Made by a program: the position numbers and the translations under genes. DNA of 64,000 bases from Congzhengia minquanensis. Its GTDB lineage: Bacteria > Bacillota > Clostridia > UBA1381 > UBA9506. The stretch is taken from assembly GCF_014384785.1 (NCBI RefSeq), contig NZ_JACRSU010000003.1, forward strand, positions 372,001 to 436,000. The letters run 5' to 3'. Every line of letters starts with the position of its first letter. Position 1 is the stretch's first letter. Of this stretch, positions 15,186 through 23,195 are shown in pieces. The notes under the pieces are model-generated. The model did no database searches, was not told where the DNA came from, and saw nothing but the letters and a program-made list of their open reading frames with translations.

Positions 15186-15824
15186 ATGGATATGAAAATA
15201 AAAATTGCACAGGATTTATTAAAAATTAAAGCGGTGTTTTTCAGACCGGAGGAGCCGTTTACCTGGGCCAGCGGTATTAAAAGCCCGGTTTATTGCGATA
15301 ACAGGCTTACGCTGACCGCGCCCGAGGTGAGAAACGATGTGGAAAACGGCTTGGTGGAACTGATTAAAACGAACTTTCCTGAGGCGGAGGTGCTCATGGG
15401 CACGTCTACCGCGGGAATTGCCCACGCCGCCATCTGCGGCCATTTGATGGGCCTGCCCATGGGCTATGTGCGTTCGGGCAGCAAAGATCATGGCCGGCAG
15501 AACAGAATTGAAGGTAAGCTCAATCAGGGAGACAAGGTTGTGGTAGTGGAGGACTTAATTTCCACCGGCGGCAGCGTGATTGACGTGGTGGAAGCCCTGC
15601 GCGATGCCGGGGCCGAGGTGCTGGGCGTTGTGAGCATTTTTACCTATGGCATGCAAAAGGGGTTAGACCGCCTGCGCGACGCAAAGGTAGAAAACCACAG
15701 CTTAACGGATTTCGACACGGTGGCACAGGTTGCGGCTGAAACGGGCTATGTAAAGCCGGAAGACGTGGCGCGGCTGATTGCGTTCCGCAACAACCCGTCT
15801 GACGAGTCGTGGATTGGGAAATAA
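15186..15824 (+). CDS. pyrE: Orotate phosphoribosyltransferase
   Basis: A 212-residue type I phosphoribosyltransferase converting orotate and PRPP to OMP. The PRPP loop is VVVVEDLISTGGSV; FTWASGIKSPVYCDNR is the orotate-binding region. ATG 15186 is chosen because AAAGGG lies about ten bases upstream; the earlier in-frame ATG at 15156 overlaps pyrF. Gap to pyrF 16 bases. Downstream, 81 bases with a GC-rich stem (GCCGCC 15841-15846 / GGCGGC 15865-15870) separate it from pyrB; this stem lacks a T tract, so I do not call it a terminator. Confidence 0.92.
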   Translation: MDMKIKIAQDLLKIKAVFFRPEEPFTWASGIKSPVYCDNRLTLTAPEVRNDVENGLVELIKTNFPEAEVLMGTSTAGIAHAAICGHLMGLPMGYVRSGSKDHGRQNRIEGKLNQGDKVVVVEDLISTGGSVIDVVEALRDAGAEVLGVVSIFTYGMQKGLDRLRDAKVENHSLTDFDTVAQVAAETGYVKPEDVARLIAFRNNPSDESWIGK

Positions 15825-15905
15825 GATTCGTTCCAACGGCGCCGCCGGCTTAAATGGTGCCGAGGGCGGCAAACGCCCCGCGGGGGAAGAAAGGCAGGTT
15901 TTTTT

Positions 15906-16841
15906 ATGAACCATTTAATAGACATTTTAGAGCTTTCCGAGCAGGAGATTGACCGGCTGATTGAAATAGCAGAGGACATTATCGCCCGGCCGGAGCAATA
16001 TAGCGAAGCATGCCGGGGCAAAAAGCTTGCTACGCTGTTTTTTGAGCCGTCTACCCGCACGCGGCTGAGCTTTGAAGCGGCCATGTATGAGCTGGGCGGA
16101 AATGTTTTGGGTTTTTCCGAGGCGCAAAGCTCCTCGGCCTCAAAAGGCGAGAGCGTAGCCGACACCGTGCGGGTGGTGGGGTGCTATGCCGACATTATCG
16201 CCATGCGCCACCCCAAAGAGGGGGCGCCGGTGGTGGCGTGCCAGTCTTCTACCGTGCCGGTGATTAATGCTGGGGACGGGGGGCACAACCACCCCACCCA
16301 GACGCTGACAGATTTGCTTACCATTCACCGGGAAAAGGGCAGGCTGAACAACTTAACCATTGGCCTTTGCGGCGACTTGAAGTTCGGCCGCACCGTTCAT
16401 TCGCTGCTTTTGGCCATGTCGCGGTATGAAAACATCAATTTTGTGCTTATATCGCCGGAAGAGCTGAAAATTCCCGACTATTTAAAAGAAGACTTTTTAA
16501 TGAAAAACCATGTGCCGTTCACCGAAACCACCTCGTTGGAGGAGGCCATGCCAAAGCTGGATATTTTGTATATGACCCGGGTTCAGCGGGAACGGTTTTT
16601 TAACGAGCAGGACTACATTCGCCTGCGGGACAGCTATATTTTAACCGCGGACAAGCTCAAGGCGGCAAAAGACGACATGTGTATTCTGCACCCTCTGCCC
16701 AGAGTGAACGAAATTTCGAAAGACGTAGACAGCGACAGCCGCGCCTGTTATTTTAAACAGGCGCTGAACGGAAAATTTATCCGCATGGCACTGATTTTAA
16801 AACTTTTGGGGCTGGAACGTGAAGGGGGCAAGGCATTATGA
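15906..16841 (+). CDS. pyrB: Aspartate carbamoyltransferase catalytic subunit
   Basis: A 311-residue transcarbamoylase making carbamoyl-aspartate. The carbamoyl-phosphate loop is [13 protein letters not shown], with the [15 protein letters not shown] segment and the aspartate loop RVQRERF. ATG 15906 is preceded by AAAGGCAGG. Overlaps pyrI by four bases, typical of a coupled catalytic/regulatory pair. It lies at the promoter-distal end of the operon behind the early-step enzyme pyrC. Confidence 0.94.
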   Translation: MNHLIDILELSEQEIDRLIEIAEDIIARPEQYSEACRGKKLATLFFEPSTRTRLSFEAAMYELGGNVLGFSEAQSSSASKGESVADTVRVVGCYADIIAMRHPKEGAPVVACQSSTVPVINAGDGGHNHPTQTLTDLLTIHREKGRLNNLTIGLCGDLKFGRTVHSLLLAMSRYENINFVLISPEELKIPDYLKEDFLMKNHVPFTETTSLEEAMPKLDILYMTRVQRERFFNEQDYIRLRDSYILTADKLKAAKDDMCILHPLPRVNEISKDVDSDSRACYFKQALNGKFIRMALILKLLGLEREGGKAL

Positions 16842-17254
16842 TTATTGGACAGATTAAAAACGGCATAGTGCTTGATCACATCACCGCGGGCATGGGCATG
16901 GAGCTTTATAACAAGCTGGGTTTAGGCAGCCTGGCCTGCCAAGTGGCGCTGATTAAGAACGCGGAAAGCAAAAAAATGGGCCGCAAGGACATTATTAAAA
17001 TTGACGAGGCAATTGACATTGATTTAGACGCGTTAGGTTATATTGATGAGAGCATTACCGTAAATATAATAAAGGACGGAAAGCTTTTTAAGCGGAAGCA
17101 CCTGGAGGTGCCGGAGCGGGTTGTGAACATTTTAAAATGTAAAAATCCCCGGTGCATCACCACCACCGAGCAGGAGCTGCCTCACATTTTTAAGCTTACC
17201 AACCGGGAGAAAAAGGTTTATCGCTGCATCTACTGCGAAAGCAAGGGAAACTGA
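16838..17254 (+). CDS. pyrI: Aspartate carbamoyltransferase regulatory subunit
   Basis: A 138-residue allosteric subunit that binds nucleotides through its N-terminal domain ([12 protein letters not shown]) and contacts PyrB through a zinc domain with four cysteines, CKNPRC near residue 107 and CIYC at the C-terminus. Its presence suggests a feedback-regulated PyrBI holoenzyme in addition to the PyrR-type attenuator. ATG 16838 overlaps the pyrB stop. It is the last gene of the operon; I see no strong hairpin directly after it. Confidence 0.92.
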   Translation: MIIGQIKNGIVLDHITAGMGMELYNKLGLGSLACQVALIKNAESKKMGRKDIIKIDEAIDIDLDALGYIDESITVNIIKDGKLFKRKHLEVPERVVNILKCKNPRCITTTEQELPHIFKLTNREKKVYRCIYCESKGN

Positions 17255-17283
17255 TTGCAATTTGGTTTGATTTGTGATATACT
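17255..17283 (+). promoter_or_regulatory. Promoter of the parvulin gene
   Basis: TTGCAA (17255-17260), 17-base spacer, TATACT (17278-17283), directly after the pyrI stop. Confidence 0.6.
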
Positions 17284-17313
17284 GGAAAAAAATAAATGTT
17301 TAGGAGACGAAAT

Positions 17314-18057
17314 ATGAACAACAATATTGTGGCAAACGTTGGCGGGAACGCCGTTTACGCACAGGAAATTGACGAAATGGTGGCAGCTTACGCCCAGCGC
17401 GGCCAGAACTACGACACGCCCCAGGGCAGGGCGGCGCTTTTGGAGCAGGTGATTAACAAAAAGCTTTTGCTGCTTGATGCAAAGAAAAATTTGCTGGAGC
17501 ACAATCCGCAGTTTAAAGCGGAGCTTGATAAAATTAAAGATGAAATGCTGGCAAACTTTAACGTGCAGAAGGTGATTGAAAACATCACCGTGACAGACGA
17601 CGAGGCGCAAACGTTTTTTAACGAGAATAAAGACCAGTTTCAAAAGGGCGAAGCCGTTAGCGCAAGCCACATTTTGGTGGACAGCGAGGACAAAGCAAAC
17701 GAAATAAAAGAAAAGATTGAAAGCGGCGAAATCGGTTTTGAAGACGCGGCAAGACAGCACAGCACATGTCCGTCGTCGCAAAACGGCGGCGCGTTGGGCG
17801 AGTTTACCCGGGGACAGATGGTGCCCGAGTTCGACCAGGCGGTTTTCTCTATGGACGTGGGCGAACTTCGCGGCCCGGTGAAAACTCAGTTTGGCTATCA
17901 TTTAATTAAGCTGACAGGCAAAACCGGCCCGGAAAAACTAAAGTTTTCCGACGTAAAAGACCAGGTGAAAAACATGGCGCTGACCGAAAAACGGCAAAAG
18001 GCGTTAAACAGCAAAATTAACCAATTGAAAATTTTATATCCGGTTGACAAAATGTAA
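17314..18057 (+). CDS. Parvulin-type peptidyl-prolyl isomerase, no signal peptide
   Basis: A 247-residue protein with an N-terminal SurA-like helical region (VINKKLLLLDAKKNLL) and a PpiC rotamase domain at about residues 115-215 (VSASHILVDSEDKA, HSTCPSSQNGGALGEF, VFSMDVGELRGPVKTQFGYH, quoted in parts). The homologous PrsA foldase is a secreted lipoprotein, but this protein starts directly with MNNNIVANVGG and has neither signal peptide nor lipobox. It should therefore act in the cytoplasm, perhaps on nascent chains. ATG 17314 follows TAGGAGACG; a shortly earlier start would overlap that site. Confidence 0.85.
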   Translation: MNNNIVANVGGNAVYAQEIDEMVAAYAQRGQNYDTPQGRAALLEQVINKKLLLLDAKKNLLEHNPQFKAELDKIKDEMLANFNVQKVIENITVTDDEAQTFFNENKDQFQKGEAVSASHILVDSEDKANEIKEKIESGEIGFEDAARQHSTCPSSQNGGALGEFTRGQMVPEFDQAVFSMDVGELRGPVKTQFGYHLIKLTGKTGPEKLKFSDVKDQVKNMALTEKRQKALNSKINQLKILYPVDKM

Positions 18058-18123
18058 TTAAAAATCCGCCGGCACGGCCCGTGGGCAGGCGGAATTAAAA
18101 AATAATACGGGAAGAAAGGTTAT

Positions 18124-19011
18124 GTGGCGTTTATGATTACACAGGCTTATAAGGCGGCGCTTTCGGTTTTGGCAAAAAAACCGTTTGTGCTGTGGGGACT
18201 TTCACTCATGTCGGGGCTGCTGTGCATTTTGGCGGTTATTTTCTGCCTGCCGCTGCCCATTGTGTTCATTCCGGTGAGCTTAACGCTTTCCGCTGGCATG
18301 TCGATTATTTATTTAGACGGGCTGCGGGGTAAACAGGTCAATTCCGACCAGCTGTTTTTAGGGTTTAAAAATTTCTGGCACGTTGCCGGCGGCATGGCGT
18401 GGATGATGCTTTGGGTGCTGATTTGGTCGCTCATTCCCTTTGCAGGCATTATAATCGGCATTGTTAAGGCATATTCTTACCGCTTTACGCCCTACATACT
18501 GATGACGCGGCCCGAAATTTCTGCAACCGAGGCGCTGCGCGTTTCCATGCGCGAGACCCAGGGCAAAAAGGGCGCAATGTTTGGCGCAGATATTATCATT
18601 GCGTTGGGATTCCTTGTTGTGGTTATGATTTTGGCGCTGCTTGCCCAAATTCCCATTCTGGGCGTTTTGTTTGCCTTGCTTTTGGCGATTGTGTATATTG
18701 TGTTTATCGCGTTCGGCCCGCTGTTTTTAGGGCTGGTGGAAGCTTATTTTTATGAAACCAGAAACCACAGGCCGGTGTATTATCAATATCCGCCCTATGG
18801 CCAGACGCCCGGCGGCGCACCCAATGGCGGACCATATTATCAGCAATATCCGCCGCAGTCTGCGCCCAACGGCGCGCCAAACGGCGCACAGCCCCGCCCG
18901 CCGGTAACACCGGCGCCTGAGCCGAAACCGGCAGCACCGGAACCGAAGCCGGCAGCGCCGGAGACAAAAGCTGAGGAGCCGAAGCCTCAAGAACCATCTG
19001 AGACGAAATAG
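18124..19011 (+). CDS. DUF975-like integral membrane protein with proline-rich tail
   Basis: A 295-residue protein. Residues about 1-215 carry five or six hydrophobic segments with the DUF975/glycerophosphoryl-diester-permease-like pattern (WMMLWVLIWSLIPFAGIIIG, AYSYRFTPYILMTRPEISA). Residues about 216-295 form a low-complexity cytoplasmic tail of PYGQ/PPYG, PNGAPNG and PEPKPAAPE repeats. The start is uncertain: GTG 18124 is four bases from GAAAGG, ATG 18133 is thirteen. Function unknown. The PEPKPAAPE repeats are nearly exact at DNA level. A hairpin terminator begins a few bases after the stop. Confidence 0.7.
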   Translation: MAFMITQAYKAALSVLAKKPFVLWGLSLMSGLLCILAVIFCLPLPIVFIPVSLTLSAGMSIIYLDGLRGKQVNSDQLFLGFKNFWHVAGGMAWMMLWVLIWSLIPFAGIIIGIVKAYSYRFTPYILMTRPEISATEALRVSMRETQGKKGAMFGADIIIALGFLVVVMILALLAQIPILGVLFALLLAIVYIVFIAFGPLFLGLVEAYFYETRNHRPVYYQYPPYGQTPGGAPNGGPYYQQYPPQSAPNGAPNGAQPRPPVTPAPEPKPAAPEPKPAAPETKAEEPKPQEPSETK

Positions 19012-19012
19012 C

Positions 19013-19047
19013 ACAGAAAAAAACGCGGCGGATTTTCCGCCGCGTTT
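19013..19047. terminator. Bidirectional terminator
   Basis: AAACGCGGCGG-ATTTT-CCGCCGCGTTT (19021-19047), an 11-bp perfect stem. On the minus strand it runs into seven T; on the plus strand the stem itself ends in TTT. It closes the membrane-protein gene and can end the leftward RNA of XRE locus B. Confidence 0.8.
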
Positions 19048-19243
19048 AAAAATTACTGCTGATTGCAATCACACTTACCACAGGAGATATACAGGAAAGG
19101 AGCAGTAATTCATTTTAGGGGGAGAGAAACGGCGTGGGACCGCTGTTTCTCCGTGAAATCAGTTGACAGAAAGCGCAATTGCTGTTATAATGATATTGTC
19201 ACATATTACTATTCCAGGGCAATCTCTGTCTTTTTTTGATTTC
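19015..19243 (-). ncRNA. Candidate structured RNA facing outward from XRE locus B
   Basis: Inferred leftward transcript of about 230 nt from the promoter at 19250-19278 to the terminator at 19013-19047. The 5' end reads near ATGAAATCAAAAAAAGACAG, similar to loci A and C. Internal structure: a long hairpin at 19121-19152 (GGAGAgAAACgGCG / CGCtGTTTCTCC) and a 9-bp inverted repeat ATTACTGCT / AGCAGTAAT (19052-19060 and 19101-19109) enclosing the palindrome GATTGCAATC. No ORF with a ribosome site is seen. Confidence 0.45.
19163..19191 (+). promoter_or_regulatory. Promoter of XRE gene B
   Basis: TTGACA (19163-19168), 17-base spacer, TATAAT (19186-19191), exact consensus; start near 19198, leader about 140 nt. 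Confidence 0.85.
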
Positions 19244-19249
19244 ATTGTT

Positions 19250-19278
19250 ATTATACAACAGGAATATCTGTATGTCAA
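19250..19278 (-). promoter_or_regulatory. Opposing promoter at XRE locus B
   Basis: Minus-strand TTGACA (19278-19273), 17-base spacer, TATAAT (19255-19250), exact consensus. It faces the XRE promoter, with starts about 45 bp apart. Confidence 0.8.
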
Positions 19279-19300
19279 TACCGAAAACAGAAATTTCTGT
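19258..19300. promoter_or_regulatory. Two operator-like palindromes at XRE locus B
   Basis: ACAGGAATATCTGT (19258-19271) and the perfect 14-bp palindrome ACAGAAATTTCTGT (19287-19300), centres 29 bp apart. The first lies inside the spacer of the opposing promoter. Shared arms ACAG/CTGT make these good candidates for XRE protein sites. Confidence 0.55.
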
Positions 19301-19338
19301 AATTTGTGAACTGTTACTAAATAAGGAGGGGAGCTGTT

Positions 19339-19566
19339 ATGCAAAATAAACAAATTGCAGAACGTATTAAAGCACTTTGTGAAGAAAAGTCACTTGCAAA
19401 GTCTGCTGTTTTGAAAGCTTGCGAAATTAATCGCAATTTTATTTATGACTTAAAACATAACGATACATCTCCATCCTGCGACAAAATCGTAAAGTTAGCA
19501 GACTATCTCGACTGTTCAACGGATTATCTTTTGGGCAGAACGGATAACCCGAAGATAAACAAATAA
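19339..19566 (+). CDS. XRE HTH protein, single-gene locus B
   Basis: A 75-residue HTH protein with IAERIKALCEEKSLAKSAVL, recognition region INRNFIYDLKHND and the constant end VKLADYLDCSTDYLLGRT, tail DNPKINK. ATG 19339 follows AAGGAGGGG. Its start resembles the array A members (MQN.QIA.RIK.LC) while its tail (DNPxIN) resembles the array C members, so it bridges the two families. A strong terminator follows 10 bases after the stop, so it is monocistronic. Palindromes upstream suggest autoregulation. Confidence 0.8.
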   Translation: MQNKQIAERIKALCEEKSLAKSAVLKACEINRNFIYDLKHNDTSPSCDKIVKLADYLDCSTDYLLGRTDNPKINK

Positions 19567-19573
19567 AATTTTT

Positions 19574-19599
19574 AAGGCCGCATGAAAGCGGCCTTTTTT
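19574..19599 (+). terminator. Terminator of XRE gene B
   Basis: GGCCGC-ATGAAA-GCGGCC (19576-19593) followed by TTTTTT. Confidence 0.88.
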
Positions 19600-19685
19600 G
19601 TGTCTTTTTGTCCTTTAGCGGTTTGACAAGTTTAGCCAAAAGTGGTAAAATTAAAAAATATATGTGATAAAAGGGGTGGGAAAAT

Positions 19686-21404
19686 TTGAGAAAGCTTTTT
19701 GAATATATTGCGCCGCTGAAGTTCTATATGCTGGGCGGCCTGTTTTTAAAATTTTTTGCCGCCATGATGAACCTTTTGGTGCCGTCGGTGCTGGCAAAAA
19801 TAATCGACGACGTGGTGCCCGCAGGCAACGTCAGCATGATTTTTGTCTGGGGCGGCGTTATGGTTTTGTGCTCGGCGGCAGATCTTGTTTCCAACGTAAT
19901 TGCCAACCGAATGGCCACAAAAAGCGCGGGTAAAATTACCCGAAAGCTGAGGCGGGACGTTTATGAAAAAATCTCTTACCTTTCGGCAAAGCAAACTGAC
20001 ACGTTCACCATTCCTAAGCTCATTTCCGTGCTCACCTCCGATACATACAACGTGAACCAAATGCTGGCGAGAATGCAGAGAATTGGTATTCGCGGCCCGG
20101 TTCTACTCATCGGCGGCCTGTTTGTCACCTTCAGTTTAGACCGTGCTTTAACCCTGGTGCTGGCGGCCCTGCTTCCGCCCATTGCCGTAATTGTATATTT
20201 CATTACGAAATACAGCATGCCAATTTACGCCGCCATTATGCGGTCGGCCGACTCGCTGGTGCGGGTTGTGCGGGAAAACTTTGCCGGTATTCGCGTAATT
20301 AAGGCGCTCTCGAAAACCGACTATGAAAAAGAACACTTCCGCACCATTAACACGGAGCTGTTTGAAAAAGAAAAAAAGAGCGTAAATTTAATGTCCATCA
20401 CAAGCCCCGCCACCACGCTGATTTTAAACGTGGGGCTGTGCCTGGTAATTTTGGTGGGAGCATATCGCGTAAACGGCGGCCTTTCCCAGCCGGGCAAAAT
20501 CATTGCGTTTATGACCTATTTTACCATTATTTTAAACGCAATGATTGGCATAACCAATATTTTTATTATGTATTCTAAGGGCGCGGCGTCTATGGAGCGT
20601 ATTGCCGAGGTGCTGGCGGCAGAGGGCGATTTAAAGGTTTTAGACCTTCCGAAAACAGACACAGCGTTTCACGTGGTGTTCGACCGCGTTTGCTTTTCCT
20701 ATAACAAGGTGAAAAACAATGTAGAAGATATAAGCTTTGCACTGAAGCGCGGCGAAACCTTAGGCATTATCGGCGCAACGGGCAGCGGAAAATCTACGCT
20801 GATTAACCTTTTAATCCGGTTTTACGACTGCGACTCCGGCGGCATTTTTATTGATGGGCGCGATGTGCGCAGCATTCCGAAAAAAGAGCTTTACAGCAAG
20901 TTTGGCATTGTGTTCCAAAACGATTTTATCATGTCCGACACCATTGCGGAAAACGTGCGGTTTGGACGCAGCATAGAAGATGAACAGGTGGTTCAGGGAT
21001 TAGAAAACGCCCAGGCAATGGATTTTGTGTCCCATCTTGCGGAACGGCAGCAGCACGAGCTTACCGCCGGGGGCAGCAACATCAGCGGCGGACAGAAACA
21101 GCGGGTGTTAATCGCCCGCGCTTTAGCCACACGGCCCGAAATTCTGATTTTAGACGACTCGTCCAGCGCGCTGGACTATAAAACCGACTCCCAGCTTCGC
21201 AAAACGCTGAGCCGCCTGCTTCCGGACACCACAAAAATTATTGTGGCACAGCGCATCAGCTCGGTGAAAAACTCCGACCATATTTTAGTTTTAGAGGGCG
21301 GCCGCATGTTAGGCTATGGCACACATGAGGAGCTTTTGGCAACCTGCGGGGAATATAAAAGCATTTTCGATTTGCAGATGGGAGGGTTAAGCAATGAAAA
21401 ATAA
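19686..21404 (+). CDS. ABC exporter half-transporter, degenerate-site subunit
   Basis: A 572-residue protein with a six-helix ABC-exporter membrane domain (residues about 1-310) and an ATPase domain. Walker A is GATGSGKST and the signature is ISGGQKQR. After Walker B the catalytic Glu is Asp (ILILDDSSSALD) and the switch His is Gln (IIVAQRISSV). Loss of both catalytic residues is the hallmark of the degenerate-site subunit in heterodimeric exporters such as TM287/288 and BmrCD. TTG 19686 has GGGGTGGG upstream. It overlaps the next gene by 11 bases. Substrate unknown; multidrug or peptide export is most likely. Confidence 0.9.
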   Translation: MRKLFEYIAPLKFYMLGGLFLKFFAAMMNLLVPSVLAKIIDDVVPAGNVSMIFVWGGVMVLCSAADLVSNVIANRMATKSAGKITRKLRRDVYEKISYLSAKQTDTFTIPKLISVLTSDTYNVNQMLARMQRIGIRGPVLLIGGLFVTFSLDRALTLVLAALLPPIAVIVYFITKYSMPIYAAIMRSADSLVRVVRENFAGIRVIKALSKTDYEKEHFRTINTELFEKEKKSVNLMSITSPATTLILNVGLCLVILVGAYRVNGGLSQPGKIIAFMTYFTIILNAMIGITNIFIMYSKGAASMERIAEVLAAEGDLKVLDLPKTDTAFHVVFDRVCFSYNKVKNNVEDISFALKRGETLGIIGATGSGKSTLINLLIRFYDCDSGGIFIDGRDVRSIPKKELYSKFGIVFQNDFIMSDTIAENVRFGRSIEDEQVVQGLENAQAMDFVSHLAERQQHELTAGGSNISGGQKQRVLIARALATRPEILILDDSSSALDYKTDSQLRKTLSRLLPDTTKIIVAQRISSVKNSDHILVLEGGRMLGYGTHEELLATCGEYKSIFDLQMGGLSNEK

Positions 21405-23178
21405 ACCTTCTTACCGCACGGCCACAGGCAAAACCAAAAAGAAATATTTGCTGCTGCGGCTGTGGAAATATATGAGCCGTTACCGGCTGCTTATTGTTTG
21501 CGCTGCAGTGCTGATGCTTGTGAGCAACATTTTTGCCCTGCTGGGGCCAAAGCTTTCCGGCGACGCTATCGACGCCATTGGCACAAAGCCCGGCGGCGTT
21601 GATTTTCCCACTGTGTTCTATTATGTGAAGTTTATGTTGTTGTTTTATGTGTTGTCGGCGGTGTCGTCTTATGCGCTGTCGCTGATAATTCAAAAAATTG
21701 GGCGCAGAATGTCTTATGAAATGAGAAAAGACGTGTTCGACAAATTGGTTTCCCTGCCGGTTGGCTTTTTCGACCAGCATCAGGCCGGCGACATTATCAG
21801 TATTATTTCCTATGACGTGGACACGGCAAACTCTTCTTTGTCCAACGACTTTTTGCAGGTTTGCCAGAGCGCGGTAATCATCATCGGCTCGTTTATTATG
21901 ATGCTCACCATTGCGCCGGTTTTGGTTTTGGTGTTTGCTGTTACCATTCCTGTGTCGGTGGTATGGACGCGGTATATCACAGGGAGAGTGCACCCGCTGT
22001 TTCGCAAACGCTCAAAAAAGCTGGGTGAATTAAACGGCTTTGTGGAGGAGATGATCGGCGGTCAGAAAACCACAAAGGCCTACCGGCGGGAAGAGGCGTT
22101 TTTAAAGCGGTTTGACGTGAAAAACGACGAGGCGGTGGACGCTTATACCACTTCGGAATATTACGGCACCATCACCGGCCCGTCGGTAAACTTCATTAAC
22201 AATGCGTCGCTGGCCTTGGTCAGCGTGTTCGGCGCCTTTCTTTACTTTTTGGGCTCCATCGGCATTGGGGACATTTCGTCCTTTGTGCTCTATTCCAGGC
22301 GGTTTTCCGGGCCGATTAACGAAATAGCCAACATTTTGGGCGATTTGCAGTCTGCCTTTGCCGCAGCGGAGCGGATTTTCAGACTGCTGGACGAATTGCC
22401 CGAAAAAGAAGATGACAAGGCTGCGGCGGTGCTGAAAGACGTTTACGGCGACGTTTTGATTGATAACGTAAGCTTTGGCTATACGCCGGAAAAGATGATT
22501 ATAAAGAACTTAAACCTCCACGCCGAAAAGGGAAACTTAATTGCCATTGTCGGCCCCACCGGGGCGGGGAAGACCACCATCATCAACCTGCTTATGCGGT
22601 TTTATGATGTGCAGCAGGGCGACATTTTGGTGGACGGGCAGAGCATTTATTCGCTGACCCGGGAAAGCCTGAGAAAAGCATATACAATGGTTTTGCAGGA
22701 CACCTGGCTGTTTGGCGGCACAGTGTTTGAAAACATTGCCTACGGCAAAGAGAACGTCACCCGGGAAGAAGTGGTTCAGGCCGCAAAGGCGGCAAAAATT
22801 CACGACTTTATCGAGGCGCTGCCAAACGGTTATGACACTATGCTCACCGACAACGGCATTAACATTTCAAAGGGGCAAAAACAGCTTTTAACCATTGCCC
22901 GGGCCATGCTGTTAGATTCTAAAATGCTGATTTTAGACGAGGCCACCTCCAACGTAGACACCCAGACGGAGCGGGCAATTCAAGACGCAATGCGAAAGTT
23001 AATGGCAGACAAAACCTGTTTCGTTATTGCCCACAGGCTGTCTACCATTCAGCATGCAGACCTGATTTTGGTGGTGAAGGACGGCAACGTGGTGGAACAG
23101 GGCGTGCACGACGAACTGCTTGCAAAACGGGGCGCTTACTTTTCGCTTTACAATTCGCAGTTTGACACATATGATTAA
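21394..23178 (+). CDS. ABC exporter half-transporter, catalytic subunit
   Basis: A 594-residue partner with a longer N-terminus, six membrane helices and an ATPase domain. Walker A GPTGAGKTT, Walker B with intact catalytic Glu (MLILDEATSNVD) and switch His (FVIAHRLSTI). Its signature is non-canonical, ISKGQKQ instead of LSGGQ. Together with the Asp/Gln changes in the first subunit this assigns one nucleotide site as degenerate (first subunit Walker, second subunit signature) and one as active. ATG 21394 follows GGAGGG inside the end of the first gene. A sugar kinase gene follows after 17 bases. Confidence 0.92.
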   Translation: MKNKPSYRTATGKTKKKYLLLRLWKYMSRYRLLIVCAAVLMLVSNIFALLGPKLSGDAIDAIGTKPGGVDFPTVFYYVKFMLLFYVLSAVSSYALSLIIQKIGRRMSYEMRKDVFDKLVSLPVGFFDQHQAGDIISIISYDVDTANSSLSNDFLQVCQSAVIIIGSFIMMLTIAPVLVLVFAVTIPVSVVWTRYITGRVHPLFRKRSKKLGELNGFVEEMIGGQKTTKAYRREEAFLKRFDVKNDEAVDAYTTSEYYGTITGPSVNFINNASLALVSVFGAFLYFLGSIGIGDISSFVLYSRRFSGPINEIANILGDLQSAFAAAERIFRLLDELPEKEDDKAAAVLKDVYGDVLIDNVSFGYTPEKMIIKNLNLHAEKGNLIAIVGPTGAGKTTIINLLMRFYDVQQGDILVDGQSIYSLTRESLRKAYTMVLQDTWLFGGTVFENIAYGKENVTREEVVQAAKAAKIHDFIEALPNGYDTMLTDNGINISKGQKQLLTIARAMLLDSKMLILDEATSNVDTQTERAIQDAMRKLMADKTCFVIAHRLSTIQHADLILVVKDGNVVEQGVHDELLAKRGAYFSLYNSQFDTYD

Positions 23179-23195
23179 AAAAAGGGAGGCAAACT

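Noticed and set aside
15825..15905. A second PyrR attenuator or terminator before pyrB
   Set aside because: There is a GC-rich stem but no PyrR loop and no T tract, and the genes on either side belong to the same operon.
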